Positions 54,401 through 64,000 of a stretch of 64,000 nucleotides of DNA are shown here, one piece after another. The translations under genes were made by a program, and so were the position numbers. Source of the stretch: Adiantum capillus-veneris (taxonomy: Eukaryota > Streptophyta > Polypodiopsida > Polypodiales > Pteridaceae). The notes below the pieces were generated by a model that saw nothing but the letters and a program-made list of their open reading frames with translations, searched no databases and was not told the DNA's origin. The DNA is taken from NCBI GenBank assembly GCA_014529385.2, contig CM043962.1, positions 38,957,098 through 39,021,097 of the forward strand. The letters run 5' to 3'. Numbering within the stretch: position 1 is the stretch's first letter; every line of letters starts with the position of its first letter.

Positions 54401-55925
54401 TGTATGGTTTTATGCAGAGCTGTCATCTGTGACTCCATGGCCAATTGCCAATTCCCGGAGTCCTTTATTTGCATTGCTTCCTTGTAACATGAAGGCTCAT
54501 TGCAATCAGTCAACATGACATAGTTCATAGATGGAACAAACCGATCAGGAGGTCGCATGATACGTCCAGATCTACGCAAAATAGGTGGCTCAGGCTCAGC
54601 CACAACCTGTGGTTCCAATCTATCATGTCCTTGCTCCTCTTGAGCCCTGACATTTTGTCTTGCACGTGCAGGTCCATCTTCTTGGAAGACAACTCTTCTA
54701 ATCTCGTCAACCCTCTCTGGTTTAGAATGATATTTGGATTCATTAAAGTGAACATCTTTGCTGCGGATAACCTTTCTGGATTCGGGATCCCAAAGTCTGT
54801 ACCCCATCTCACCAGAATTACCATAGCCTAGAAAGATGCACTTTCTACTCTTTGGCTCAAGTTTGTTCCTAAATTCCTTTGGAACGTGAGTATATGCCTC
54901 ACAGCCAAAGACTCTGAGATGCTTGTATGAGGGAATTTTGCCTGACCATACCATCTCTGGCACTGAATCCTTCTGCAAAACCTTGCTAGGAGATCTATTT
55001 ATAAGATGAACACCTGTTGATACAGCTTCAGCCCAAAACCCATTTGGCAGTTGTGCATTAGACAACATACTTCTGACCTTCTCTTGTATGGTCCTATTCA
55101 TCCTCTCAGCAACACCATTTTGAGGAGGATTGTAAGAAGCAGTAAGTTCACGTTTTATACCTTTTGACTCACAAAAGTTTTGAAAGGCCTTTGAAACATA
55201 CTCTCCACCATTGTCAGTGCGTAAGCATTTAAGCTTCTTGCCACTCTGATTCTCCACAAGTGTCACAAACGTTTTGAAAACACTAAACGCTTCATCCTTG
55301 TGCTTGAGAAAGTAAACCCATACTTTCCTCAAGTAATCATCTATAAATGTCATAAAGTAAGAAGCTCCCCTGCTCCCCCTAGACATAGGTTAGGCATAGG
55401 TCCACACAAATCACTATGAACAAGTGCCAACTGTGTATCTCTTCTACTGCTTCTATGCTTATGTGGCTGGTGCGTTTCCTTACCGTACAGACAATGTTCA
55501 CAGAATTCAAAATCATTATTTGAAAAGCCAGGCAAATAACCAGAACGAGACAAGATTTCCATTCCATTCTTGGACATATGTCCTAACCGGCTATGCCACA
55601 AAGAAACGTTCGGCTGCTCGGTTACATTGATTACATTTTTAGAGACATTTGATACATAAATCATGTAAAGTCCTCCAGACTTTACTCCATGTGCTACTGT
55701 CATAGAACCCTTGGATATCTTCCACATGTTCTGTCCAAAAGTGGTGACGTAGCCAGCATCATCAAGTAAACCTGTGCTGATCAAGCTCTTTGTAATTGCG
55801 GGAACATGTCTCACATTCTTCAGCGTGAAAGAAGAGCCATTCTGAAACTTCAATTGAACATCTCCAACACCTAAGATCTCACATGTCTGCCCATTGCCTA
55901 GCCGAACATGATCTTTAGTGGTCAC
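54401..55925 (-). pseudogene. Copia C integrase
   Basis: Two overlapping frames (55925-55350 and 55386-54391) with a break caused by a 7-bp tandem duplication near 55371, just after LVHSDLCGPMPN. Zinc region, LRTDNGGEYVS and QNGVAERMNRTIQE are all kept. The Gln codon before the RT (EAMQIKDSGN) shows the ancestral state of the copia B stop at 25351. Confidence 0.9.
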
Positions 55926-55937
55926 ATAAGAAGTAAA

Positions 55938-56932
55938 CTACTCCTTGTTTGGAGACACATGAAGTGATGCCCTTGAGTCTATAATCCAGTCACTCAGTGC
56001 ATTTCCATCAGATGCTGTAAGAAGAGCTGAGTCCATTGTATTCTTCAAGGAGTAGATGTCTCCTGACACTAGACTGTCATCCTCTGCAACAGTGTTTGTC
56101 AATTTATTTCTTGATTCTTCACTGAGGACTTGTTCTTCTCACCATGGTCTTTAGCTTTCTCTTTGCCTTTTTCTGCTTTCCATTCTCTGTAGTCTCTTTT
56201 CGTGTGACCCTTCTTGCCACAATGGTAGCATTCTATGTCACTCTTGCCTTTAGCACTGCGGGACTTGCTACGATACTGATTCCTCTTTCCACCTTTGTAA
56301 TTTTATTTGGACCTTCCCCTGACAACTAAGGCTGTTCCTTTGCCTTTGTCCATTGTCTTTCTATTGGTTTCTTTAGTAAGCAGACTCCCTTCTACACCTG
56401 CTATGTTCAAACCATATGAAGGTGCAGAATTACTCAAAGTTGTGCGAAAAGTGTCCCAACTTTCTGGCAATGTGATCAACAGGAACATAGCTCTAACAGG
56501 TTCATCAAACTTGACACCTTGAGCTGACAACTAGCTGTAGATGGTGTTGAATTCATTCAGATGATTGGACATAGGTGTCCCTTCTTTCATCTTCAAGTCA
56601 ACAAGCTTCTTAAGCCAGTATACCTGTGAAGCTGCACTCTGCTTCTCATAAAGATCACTCAGCTTTGTCCATGCTTCATAAGCCGACATCTCGTCTGCTA
56701 CATTGAAGTAAACGCTTTCTGCCAAAGTCAGCATAATGGTAGAAAGTGCCAATTCATCCATTTCGCTCCATTCATCTTCATCCATATCTTCTGGTTTTAT
56801 CCCCTTGAGCTTTATAGGTTTTATCTGCTTCTTTTGTACCAACATGTGCCAAATCTGCTTCTTCCACAATGGGAAATTGGTTCCATCCAGCTTCTTGATA
56901 TTGTAAAGAGCAATGTCCTGTGATCCGGCCAT
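55938..56932 (-). pseudogene. gag: Copia C gag and protease
   Basis: Gag starts MAGSQDIALYNIKKLDG at 56932; TAG at about 56531 (ancestral Gln) and further shifts break it. The zinc knuckle keeps CYHCGKKGHTKRD but the next residue is Tyr, so the last Cys ligand is lost. The protease reads DSRASLHVSPNKE followed by TAG, exactly as in copia B. Confidence 0.85.
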
Positions 56933-57995
56933 AGCTACGCTTCACAGTAGTTTACTTTCCTGGGAAAAATTCGATAGAGTTTCCCCTGTAAACTGACCTC
57001 TGAACCAATATCAACCTATCAAATGAACCAAGAAAGCTTCAGATTCTGCAGAAATTTCGGCAGTCTCCTTTGTAAAATGGCTATGGTGTACTCAAAAACA
57101 GACCAAAAAACAGCTCAGAAAACATTGTCTCTCTGACACTGTAAGCTGTGGGTAAACCTGTCCTGCACCTGTACTGTCTCTCATTGTCCTGTTGTTGTCC
57201 TGTAAGCATAGACGGTGACAATGCCTCAACGGCAGTAAAGCAAAGATGCAATCCCAATTGTCTAACTCACAGTCAATACATCCTAGCTGCCTATCTAAGG
57301 GTGCTCGAGGGATCGATCCAAGACCTGTATCACCGAAAGGATCTCAACATTCGAGAATCCCCCAGCTCAATAAAACCTCACTCGACCCTCAACAAAGGCT
57401 GCAGTGAATCTGACAATACATAGACTTCCCACAAAGTCATACATCCACAAATTTCCCACTATATGCTTTAACCGCTACGGCGGTTGTTTGCTGCGTGACT
57501 CACAGCCAGCAAACCCTCAACAGACATACATCATCTCTGACAATACATCCCATGTGGAAGAACCTGCAATGTCAGGATGAAATCTGGAATATCAAGCATC
57601 AAACACAAGCTACCTGATGAACTAGTGGATGTCGCCTACAGTCTGTGTGTAGATGCGCCCGTGTCGTATGTGACACGCCTCAAAGAACTGTGAGCCGTCC
57701 TTCGATGTGTAGACAACCACAAATCAACACTCTGGGAGTGTCGATATCCTCAGCACCTGCAGTCGTAGGCCGAAACCCCAAATTTGCAGAGTCGGATCTG
57801 CATCCGCTGAGACCACGTAGTCGAAAATGGCCTGCGCAGAACTTTGTCGAAGCCGAACGGTGGCTGAGATGACCTCATAAGAGCACAAGATTTGGGGCCG
57901 TGTCTTCGCCTGTCGAATCTCACTCCAATTTGAGCAGGTGATTCTGGCTACCTGCAAATGCTGCCCCAAGCCTCGATCTGATCTCTGATACCAGT

Positions 57996-58187
57996 TGAAG
58001 GAGTACGAGCGGAAGTGCGACGTGAGAGAGAGTGCGAGAAGAAGAGCACGACGATATGGTGAACTCGCTCTACAGTAATGTATAGAGCATGGTGAGTTCT
58101 TATTAGGTTTTTACAAAAGAATATGTGTTCATACCTGGCGGCCCACCCACTTACCTGGGCGAACACATTGGGCTTTATACCCCAACA
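57996..58187 (-). repeat. Copia C 5' LTR
   Basis: 192 bp; differs from its partner at about 10 sites. The primer site follows at 57981-57995 with one change (TGGTATCAGAGA). Open frames that cross this LTR (57948-58292) are chance fusions. Confidence 0.95.
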
Positions 58188-58709
58188 CTCCACACTCATA
58201 GCATTGAAGAGGTGGTCTCTTGGCAGTGTACTTGATTTTGGCCTCTTGTAGAAAGAGCAGCTACTTGGTAGACAGGTTTGACTTGTCCCCAAATGTCCTC
58301 CATGTAGTATTGTGGACTTTCTTCAAGCGCATCCATCCCATAGGGAATATTAGGGTCTATAGCTTCCTCACAGCCTTCCAAACAAGCAATAGATGACTCA
58401 CAACTCCCTTAATTCACATAAGTGATTCTCGGATGTGGTGGTTGCGGTCCTAGCATTGGAGGTGGCAAGGGTTTTGTTTGAACAACATTTTGGGCCCTAG
58501 GGACCATGTGTTGTGGCGTTTGTTCAAGAGGTGGGGCCGGCATGACTGTAGTAACTCGAGGTGTGTCTGTCCATGCTAAGGATGGTATATTGGCCATCGC
58601 ACGCTTAAATACTATGCAATCCTTAGCTTGATGACCATAGCTCCCACAAGAATTGCAATTTCCATTGAATTTTTCTCTAAAAGTAGGGCATTCAAGTAGG
58701 GCATTCACC
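58188..58709 (-). pseudogene. gag: Gypsy 2 gag, zinc-knuckle part
   Basis: FREKFNGNCNSCGSYGHQAKDC gives a complete CX2CX4HX4C knuckle at about 58620-58680. It is followed by a Pro-rich segment (PAPPLEQTPQHMVP), a stop, and YGMDALEESPQYYMEDIWG. The final RPPLQCYECG is a second knuckle half cut by copia C; its remainder lies beyond 52664. The segment is split from the upstream gag by the MITE at 58710. Confidence 0.7.
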
Positions 58710-59278
58710 CAGGGGATTCACCATGGATAACTTACCGCGTCACGTAAGTGCAGGGGGGGGGGGGGCGACCTGACTCGGGTTGATTACTTGTAACGATTGG
58801 TCGCAATGTGCACCTGAACTCGAATGAATTTAGGAGAAGTTTTCTATCGGGTCACACATCAAATTTTGCATCAACCCGATCATAGATAATAGTTGATTTG
58901 AAGCAGGTCTAAGGTTTGTTTACACCAACTTTGGATAGGTCATAATTGGACGAGTAGCCAGAGTACAGGTTGATCGAACACATAGTTTGAAACTCAAACT
59001 AAGACACATTGAGGGTACATCTAGTTATCAACAAAAGTGGTCACTTAGTACACTGCCAGTCATTATGCTACACATTGTTTGACTAGTTTTACTCAGTTAG
59101 ATCATGTGAGACCTAAATTTTATATGTAAGATAGGGGTATGATACTTTTATTAATTGATTGTCGTGTAAGTGTAGAAAGGGGGGTCATATTCCCTCATAT
59201 GAGTCATATATAGGGGTTTTATCAAAGTTGTCCGCTCGCAGGTGGCATCCCGGTTTGTATATAGAGTGAATCCCCTAC
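58710..59278. mobile_element. 569-bp Mutator-like MITE in gypsy 2 gag
   Basis: GGGCATTCAC occurs at both borders (58700-58709 and 59279-59288), consistent with a 9-10 bp target duplication of MULE type. The ends share AGGGGATTCAC in inverted orientation (58713 and 59267). The interior is non-coding and contains a run of 13 G (58753-58765). Removing it restores the gag reading from HSTSECP to FREKF. A 13-bp tandem repeat, TAGGGCATTCAAG, directly left of the insertion is a separate event. Confidence 0.8.
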
Positions 59279-61440
59279 GGGCATTCACTGGTACTATGTG
59301 GACCATAGCATACTGAGCACAATTGTTGCTCCCATTTTGGATACATATGATTGTTTTGCAGAGCACAATTGTCTGTAAGACTCTCTTGAATGGCCTTGGT
59401 GAGATCTGCTAAAGTCATCTCAGATATCTTTGGCTTCTTAGCAATAGGCTTTAGCCTCATTGGTTGATGCCCCAATGCTTGCGAGCTAATAGATTTAGGC
59501 TCAAAAGACACTCTTTCTCCTTGAATCATTAAATTATCCTCCAATAGACACTCTTTCTCCTTGAATCATTAAATTATCCTCCAATTGGATCGCATTGTCT
59601 GTGGCCATTTCCAAGTGGTGATACCTCTAATGACTAGGCCATTGTAGATATCCCCATGTCGTAATCCCCTAATGAATCTATCAAGCAGTTGATTATTATT
59701 GAAGCGCTCATTTGGATTACAAAGAGCATTCAAATGCTTTAAGCGACTAATAAAGTCTTTCACCTACTCTCCTTCCTCTCGTTGGGCTTTTTGGAGCTGA
59801 GAGGCTACATCCCAAAACACTCCCTCTTGTATGTATTCTTTCAAGAACAGTCTCCTAAGAGTAGGTTAAATCATTTTTTCTTCCACCTTACGGTTAGTCT
59901 TAAAGCATTACTCTTATGCAGGACATTGTGTTCTCCTAGAGAATCACATATTTGTTCAAAAACGTCGATATGCTTTTGCACATCCCTGTCTCCACTAAAT
60001 TTTTGTGTGAGCTTGGCTATTTGTATTGAGTTACTTCTAGGCTCTCTATCAGGCCTGTTACGCATATTCTCAGCAATAGATCAACCGATATCTTGAGCAA
60101 ATGTTGCCAAGTCACATAAGTGAGCAGGCACCGTGGGTGAAGGCGCTCCAAAGACTACATGTGGAGTAGGTATTGGCATTGGGCTTGGCGCATAGGAAGC
60201 CCTTGGGTTCCACGTTTGGTACAGTGTTGTCCATGTGGTGGTCCAAAGTTCATATGTGTGGCCCTAGGCATAGCAGATGTTGGATGTGACATGCTAATGC
60301 TAGCCGGTATGATCCCATTGAAATAAGAGCTTGGGTGTTGTGGTTTTGGGGCATAGGTTGTTGAAACAATGGGAGGGGCAGGAACTACATGAGTACCAGG
60401 ACCCATAGGTGTATACGATTGGTACACACTTGTAGGTACTGTTGTAGGCATTGAGCTACCATGTAGCATTGCTTTACTAACAAATGAGGTCCATGGCGTG
60501 TTTCTTGGCATGCCCATCATTGGGGTAGGCATGGTAGTCGTGGTGTCTTCAAGAGAAAGATGAGCTAGACTTGGAAAAGTAAAGCTATCACTTGTGGGCT
60601 CAGATTGCACTGAGACCCTTGGCAAAACAACATATGGAGGATCCCTCGGACTTACCGAGGGAGTCTCCATTTGCGATAAGGTTGGTTGTTTAGCCTTCCC
60701 TGTATCCAAGAATCTCATGAGACCCGTTGAAGGCATGTGGATCCCCTTGTTCTATCTCTCTATCTCAATAACCCTATGGATGACCTGACAAAGTCTTTGT
60801 TGTTGATCCTCTATACTAGTAGCACGTGTTGTGGATTGTAGGACATCTAACCAACCCACGTGATAGGTGTGACCTGTGTATAGATCAATTAGAGTTTCCG
60901 TTTGTAGTTTGTACTCCCGGTTATCATTTAGGAACACTCCATCTAGGATTGAGGTGCTAGGGGGTGTCCTTTGAATTAGATGCAATGTGGCTCTCTATGG
61001 GTTGACCCTCAGCGGTCGCTAATTCAAGAGCACTCGATTGCTCTCCTAGCAATGATATTGACATAGGGGCTTTTACTTTTAAGTTTCTTCCTTGCTCTGC
61101 CTTGCGTAAGCTCTCGATTTCCTTTTCCCTAGCCGCAATGATATATTGCTCAACCTCTTGCACAGGTAATATAACCTCGAAGGGAATAGCTCTAAAGAGT
61201 TAGGGGGTGCAATGAATGGAGTATTCACGTGCACACTCTCTAAGGGCATAGGGTCTACGTTGGTCATGAATGGAGAATTTACTTCCCCAACCCCCTCATT
61301 TACATCGTTAGCTCCCTATATGGAGTGAGTGGCTCTACTAAAGGTTTCCTTTAAGCGGCTAAGCATGCTTGGCCCGGACCATGGGCCCATGGCATGCAAA
61401 GAAGCATAGAGTGCTACTCGAGCTTAATGCAGGGCATTTC
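59279..61440 (-). pseudogene. gag: Gypsy 2 gag
   Basis: Several frames read in order. At the start (61267-60957) are a Lys/Glu-rich helix (AAREKEIESLRKAEQGR) and a matrix-like region. A long Pro/Ser/Thr/Met-rich segment follows (60736-60155). Then come the capsid-like SGDRDVQKHIDVFEQICDSL (about 59990) and FISRLKHLNALCNPNERF, LLDRFIRGLRHGDIYNG (about 59650-59750). A first zinc knuckle, CSVCYGPHSTSEC, is near 59290. Frameshifts and a 40-bp tandem duplication (59506-59585) break it. Confidence 0.75.
59506..59585. repeat. 40-bp perfect tandem duplication in gypsy 2 gag
   Basis: The unit AGACACTCTTTCTCCTTGAA... at 59506 is repeated exactly at 59546. Not a multiple of three, so it shifts the gag frame. 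Confidence 0.95.
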
Positions 61441-61456
61441 CCCGACAAGGGCGCCA
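61441..61456 (-). promoter_or_regulatory. Gypsy 2 primer binding site
   Basis: Minus-strand TGGCGCCCTTGTCGGG, a few bases inside the 5' LTR, matches the conserved TGGCGCCGTTGCCGGGG primer site of plant Tat/Athila-like gypsy elements with two changes. Confidence 0.85.
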
Positions 61457-61460
61457 AAAA

Positions 61461-61987
61461 TGTGCACGTTTGTTGCACGTGTCAATGCAAGGGACTTGCC
61501 GATACACTGTGCGAGCCGCAAATGGCTGCAAGCACACAACCAGACTAATCTAGCAAGCTCAAGAGAGCAAGGGTGTGTCACTCACTGCCTACGCGCGCCT
61601 TTGTGGAGGATTCCTCACCGCGAAGAAGAGGGAGCTACCATCGTGCCGCGCTCAACCGCCTGGCCGCCGTCGTGCCTTCATCGCAATGCTCGATCACTCT
61701 CTCTCTCTCTCTCACGCATACACACACACACACAAGGAAATGAAGAAGACTCGATGGAGATGGAGCAGAGCACTCTTCAATTGCCAAATGAGAGAATGAG
61801 TGATTTTTAGGGTTATGTGACTTTTATATGAGCTCGCCCATTTACACTTGGGCGCCCATGCTTAGCCAACTAACCCTTGAATGTTTAAGTTGGAGTGCAC
61901 CTCTCATCGGCAATCATCCTTACCCTTTTTCTATTGGACCGACAAGCCCAACCCATGACTACTAGAAGTGGACGTTGGTGGTTAACA
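61461..61987 (-). repeat. Gypsy 2 5' LTR
   Basis: 527 bp; partner of 40119-40651. Contains the same CT/CA microsatellite, here shorter (61698-61735). Confidence 0.9.
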
Positions 61988-62522
61988 ACGATGCATGCTG
62001 CGGTCTGGGGGACGTTTGGTTGTAAAAGGCCTCTATATCTCCTGGCCCGGACCTTTTTAGGTTATGTGGGAGGAGTGATGAGGGAGTCATTGAATATCTC
62101 CCGGCCCGGACCTTGTTAGGTTATGCGGGAGGAGTGTTCATCGGCGGATTTATGTTTCTATGTCTTGTAACATGCATATGTAAGCATTTGTGTTGCATTG
62201 TGATGTGCCAATTAATGAATATTCCCAATTGGATGAGATTGCCTGGGTATGTAATTTTAGTGCATCAAGACACCCGTGTAAGATCATTACGGTCTGGGTG
62301 TGATGACTACTTTTACTATGCTGAAATATCAAGAGTTCCGATCAGGACGAAAGGAGAAGATAACTTCTTGATCAAAAGAGCCGAAAGGAGAAGCTAACTC
62401 CTTAACAAAAAGAGAAAAATGATTGTCCCTCGGAATGACCCTCAAATTTTTTTGAGCTAGCTTGAGTTGTTTTGCAAATATGCTGTAATCACGGACGATT
62501 ACTCTCTTTCAAGAAGGGGAGA
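61988..62522 (+). other. Gypsy 1 3' internal region with polypurine tract
   Basis: Gypsy 1 resumes here. A 59-bp imperfect tandem duplication (ATATCTCCTGGCCCGGACC at 62035 and ATATCTCCCGGCCCGGACC at 62094) is present. The end, ACGGACGATTACTCTCTTTC AAGAAGGGGAGA, is the usual gypsy 3' untranslated end with its polypurine tract. No coding region. Confidence 0.65.
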
Positions 62523-62842
62523 TGTCACAAAGTGCTAACGTGCCAAATCCCTAAAGAAGGGAGCCAACTTGCAGATGCCGGCCAAGGGGCCTAAATTCTA
62601 AGAAAAACAAGTAACAGAAGAAGAAGTCCTACCAACTCATGGAGACCCCGTCAGATGGGGCCCCAAGTGACATAAAGGAAATAAAGCAGGACTCACACAC
62701 ATACAAGAACTTGCGAAGCAGGCTGATGACATGGCAAATTTCAAAAAATTATGCTGGTTGATGACATGGCAAAACTGTACGGATTTTTGTTTTTCACGTT
62801 GACAGTGCTGACATGGCAGGACTGTACGGTTTTTCGTAAATG
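62523..62842 (+). repeat. Gypsy 1 3' LTR, truncated
   Basis: Starts TGTCACAAAGTGC after the polypurine tract and aligns with the first about 310 bp of the LTR at 38639. It stops where ATTAGGAAAAATG begins at 62843. Confidence 0.8.
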
Positions 62843-63131
62843 ATTAGGAAAAATGTGGACTCTCCTTGGGCCATATAGGATTAAGGTTAATTAGGCTCCA
62901 GCCAATAGGAAGAGAGCAATGTATATAAGTCTAGAACCTAAGAAAGTAGAGAGAATAATAGGGTTGTCCACTCATTTATTGCTTTGTATCCTAGAGGGAG
63001 GTGGATGGGTAAAAGAGGGAGGGGGAAAAAGGGAGGGGGGGAGTGGTGGGTCCACAGATACGTTTTTGAAAAAACCCTAAAATTTCAAAATTTTCAAAAA
63101 AAAATAAATTCAAAATATTCCATCCAAAACT
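62843..63131. mobile_element. Left end of a second TIR element copy
   Basis: ATTAGGAAAAATGTGGAC followed by GGATTAAGGTTAATTAG, CCAATAGGAAGAG, a G/A-rich block and AAAATTTCAAAATTTTC repeats follows the left end of the 47109 element in the same order. It is replaced by copia D sequence at about 63132. Confidence 0.65.
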
Positions 63132-64000
63132 CCAGAATTACTCAAAACTGTGCGAAAAGTGTCCCAACTTTCCGGCAATGTGATCAACAGGAACATAGCT
63201 CTAACAGGTTCATCAAACTTGACACCTTGAGCTGACAACTGACTATAGATTGTGTTGAATTCATTCAGATGATTGGACATAGGTGTCCCTTCTTTCATCT
63301 TCAAGTCAACAAGCTTCTTAAGCCAGTATACCTGTGAAGCTGCACGCTGCTTCTCATAAAGATCACTCAGCTTTAACCATGCTTGATAAGCCGACATCTC
63401 GTCTGCTACATTGAAGTAAACGCTTTCTGCCAAAGTCAGCATAATGGTAGAAAGTACCAATTCATCCATTTCGCTCCATTCATCTTCGTCTATATCTTCT
63501 GGTTTTATCCCCTTGGGCTTTATAGGTTTTATCTGCTTCTTTTGTACCAACACATGCCAAATCTGCTTCTTCCACAATGGGAAATTGGTTCCATCCAGCT
63601 TCTTGATATTGTAAAGAGCAGTGTCCTGTGATCCAGCCATAGCTACGCTTCACAGTAGTTTACTTTTCTGGGAAAAATTCGGCAGAGTTTCCCCTGTAAA
63701 CTGACCTCTGAACCAATATCAACCTGTCAAATGAACCAAGAAAGCGTCAGATTCTGCAGAAATTTTGGCAGAGTCTCCTTTGCAAAATGGCTCTGGTGTA
63801 CTAAAAACAGACCAAAAAACAGCTCAAAAAACATTGTCTCTCTGACACTGTAAGCTGCGGGTAAACCTATCCTGCACCTGTACTATCTCTCATTGTCCTG
63901 TCACTGTCCTATAAGCATAGACTGCGACAATGCCTCAACGGCAGTAAAGCAAAGATGCAATCCCAACTGTCTAACTCACAGTCAATACATCCTAGCTGCC
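63132..64000 (-). mobile_element. Copia D: truncated third copy of the copia B/C family
   Basis: The minus-strand gag N-terminus (MAGSQDTALYNIKKLDG at 63640 down to about 63135, FRTVLSNS) and part of the leader are present, running off the window end toward an unseen 5' LTR. Gag is open over the 168 codons covered. The left junction lies inside gag, at AGAATTACTC, with no LTR, so the 3' portion was lost by deletion or recombination. Leader hairpin repeats are conserved at about 63675 and 63760. Confidence 0.9.

Larger units (their letters stand above)
52665..58187 (-). mobile_element. Copia C: older sister of copia B inserted in gypsy 2
   Basis: 5523 bp with 192-bp LTRs at both ends and a probable 5-bp target duplication CTCTA/CTCCA (52660-52664, 58188-58192). 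The two LTRs differ at about 10 of 192 positions, so it is clearly older than copia B. Internal organisation is the same. It has more lesions: TAG in gag (about 56531), a 7-bp duplication in integrase (about 55371), a frameshift near 54400 and TAG near 54380. It sits inside the gypsy 2 gag between a CYECG zinc-knuckle half and its continuation. Confidence 0.95.
40119..61987 (-). mobile_element. Gypsy 2: Ty3/gypsy element with TGGCGCC primer site, host to nested insertions
   Basis: LTRs of 533 bp (40119-40651) and 527 bp (61461-61987) begin TGTTAACCAC on the minus strand. A primer site TGGCGCCCTTGTCGGG (61441-61456) follows the 5' LTR; this type is typical of plant Tat/Athila-like gypsy elements. 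A polypurine tract AAGAAGGGGGGCA lies before the 3' LTR. Gag, protease, RT remnant, RNase H, integrase and extra 3' reading frames follow in gypsy order on the minus strand. Insertions inside it: a MITE (58710-59278), copia C (52665-58187) and a 5.5-kb TIR element (47109-52598). Without them the element is about 10.3 kb. The RT catalytic palm is missing, so it is defective. Confidence 0.9.
38639..62842 (+). mobile_element. Gypsy 1: non-coding LTR element interrupted by gypsy 2
   Basis: The 5' LTR is at 38639-39163, with primer site TGGTATCAGAGC at 39166-39177. The polypurine tract AAGAAGGGGAGA (62511-62522) precedes a 3' LTR starting TGTCACAAA at 62523. Both ends are plus-oriented. Subtracting gypsy 2 leaves only about 955 bp plus 535 bp of internal sequence with no gag or pol, so gypsy 1 was probably a non-autonomous element. 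Its 3' LTR is cut at 62842 by a terminal-inverted-repeat element. Its 5' LTR interrupts the gypsy 0 gag. Confidence 0.75.

Noticed and set aside
40119-61987. A single giant 22-kb retrotransposon
   Set aside because: Three internal insertions with their own ends account for about half of it; the original element is about 10 kb.
1-64000. tRNA or rRNA genes
   Set aside because: I saw no cloverleaf with A and B boxes and no rRNA sequence. The tRNA-Met complementary sites found are retrotransposon primer sites. A tRNAscan run would be needed to be sure.

Overview
The window reads as nuclear DNA of a land plant. The evidence is plant-type LTR retrotransposons (Ty1/copia and Ty3/gypsy with tRNA-Met or TGGCGCC-type primer sites), a plant-style Helitron, a retro-copied mRNA cap methyltransferase of plant type, short GT-AG introns and long (CT)n/(GA)n arrays. 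No organelle or bacterial gene set is present. A seed-free plant (fern, lycophyte or bryophyte) is my guess, at low confidence.

Layout. 1-3600: CT/GA-rich flank and one small NTF2-like gene (1281-1676). 3600-6720: an array of hairpins with variable, mutually compensated stems around a conserved loop (4147-4481), then a broken protein-kinase-like gene (5248-6720). 6950-12980: a decayed plus-strand copia element (copia A). 13000-19300: mostly gene-free, with an inverted-repeat cluster near 14.5-15.1 kb, an intronless cap-methyltransferase copy carrying a deletion (16654-17539, minus), a 386-bp MITE-like element and GA-rich duplications. 19313-21170 (minus): a four-exon model for a GIY-YIG nuclease protein, open for 496 codons with all splices in frame. 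21520-31045 (minus): a Helitron RepHel gene split by a young copia insertion (copia B, 23546-29086, TSD GTTGA, two differences between 192-bp LTRs). 32532-36695: a plus-strand copia (copia E) whose 3' part was lost by a microhomology deletion.

38.3-64 kb is a nest of transposons. A gypsy gag fragment is interrupted by a non-coding LTR element (gypsy 1, LTRs at 38639 and 62523). That element contains a minus-strand gypsy with the TGGCGCC primer site (gypsy 2, LTRs at 40119 and 61461). Gypsy 2 in turn holds copia C (52665-58187, sister of copia B), a 569-bp Mutator-like MITE, and a 5.5-kb element with terminal inverted repeats that carries three tandem long hairpins. The last kilobase is a truncated third copy of the copia B/C family.

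Possibly functional host-type genes are few: the NTF2-like gene, the GIY-YIG gene and perhaps the cap methyltransferase copy. The rest is mobile DNA in various stages of decay. The points most worth a second look are the covarying hairpin array, the intact GIY-YIG gene beside the Helitron, a second retropepsin-like motif downstream of the gypsy 2 integrase, the shared lethal-looking lesions in copia B and C, and the triple hairpin array.
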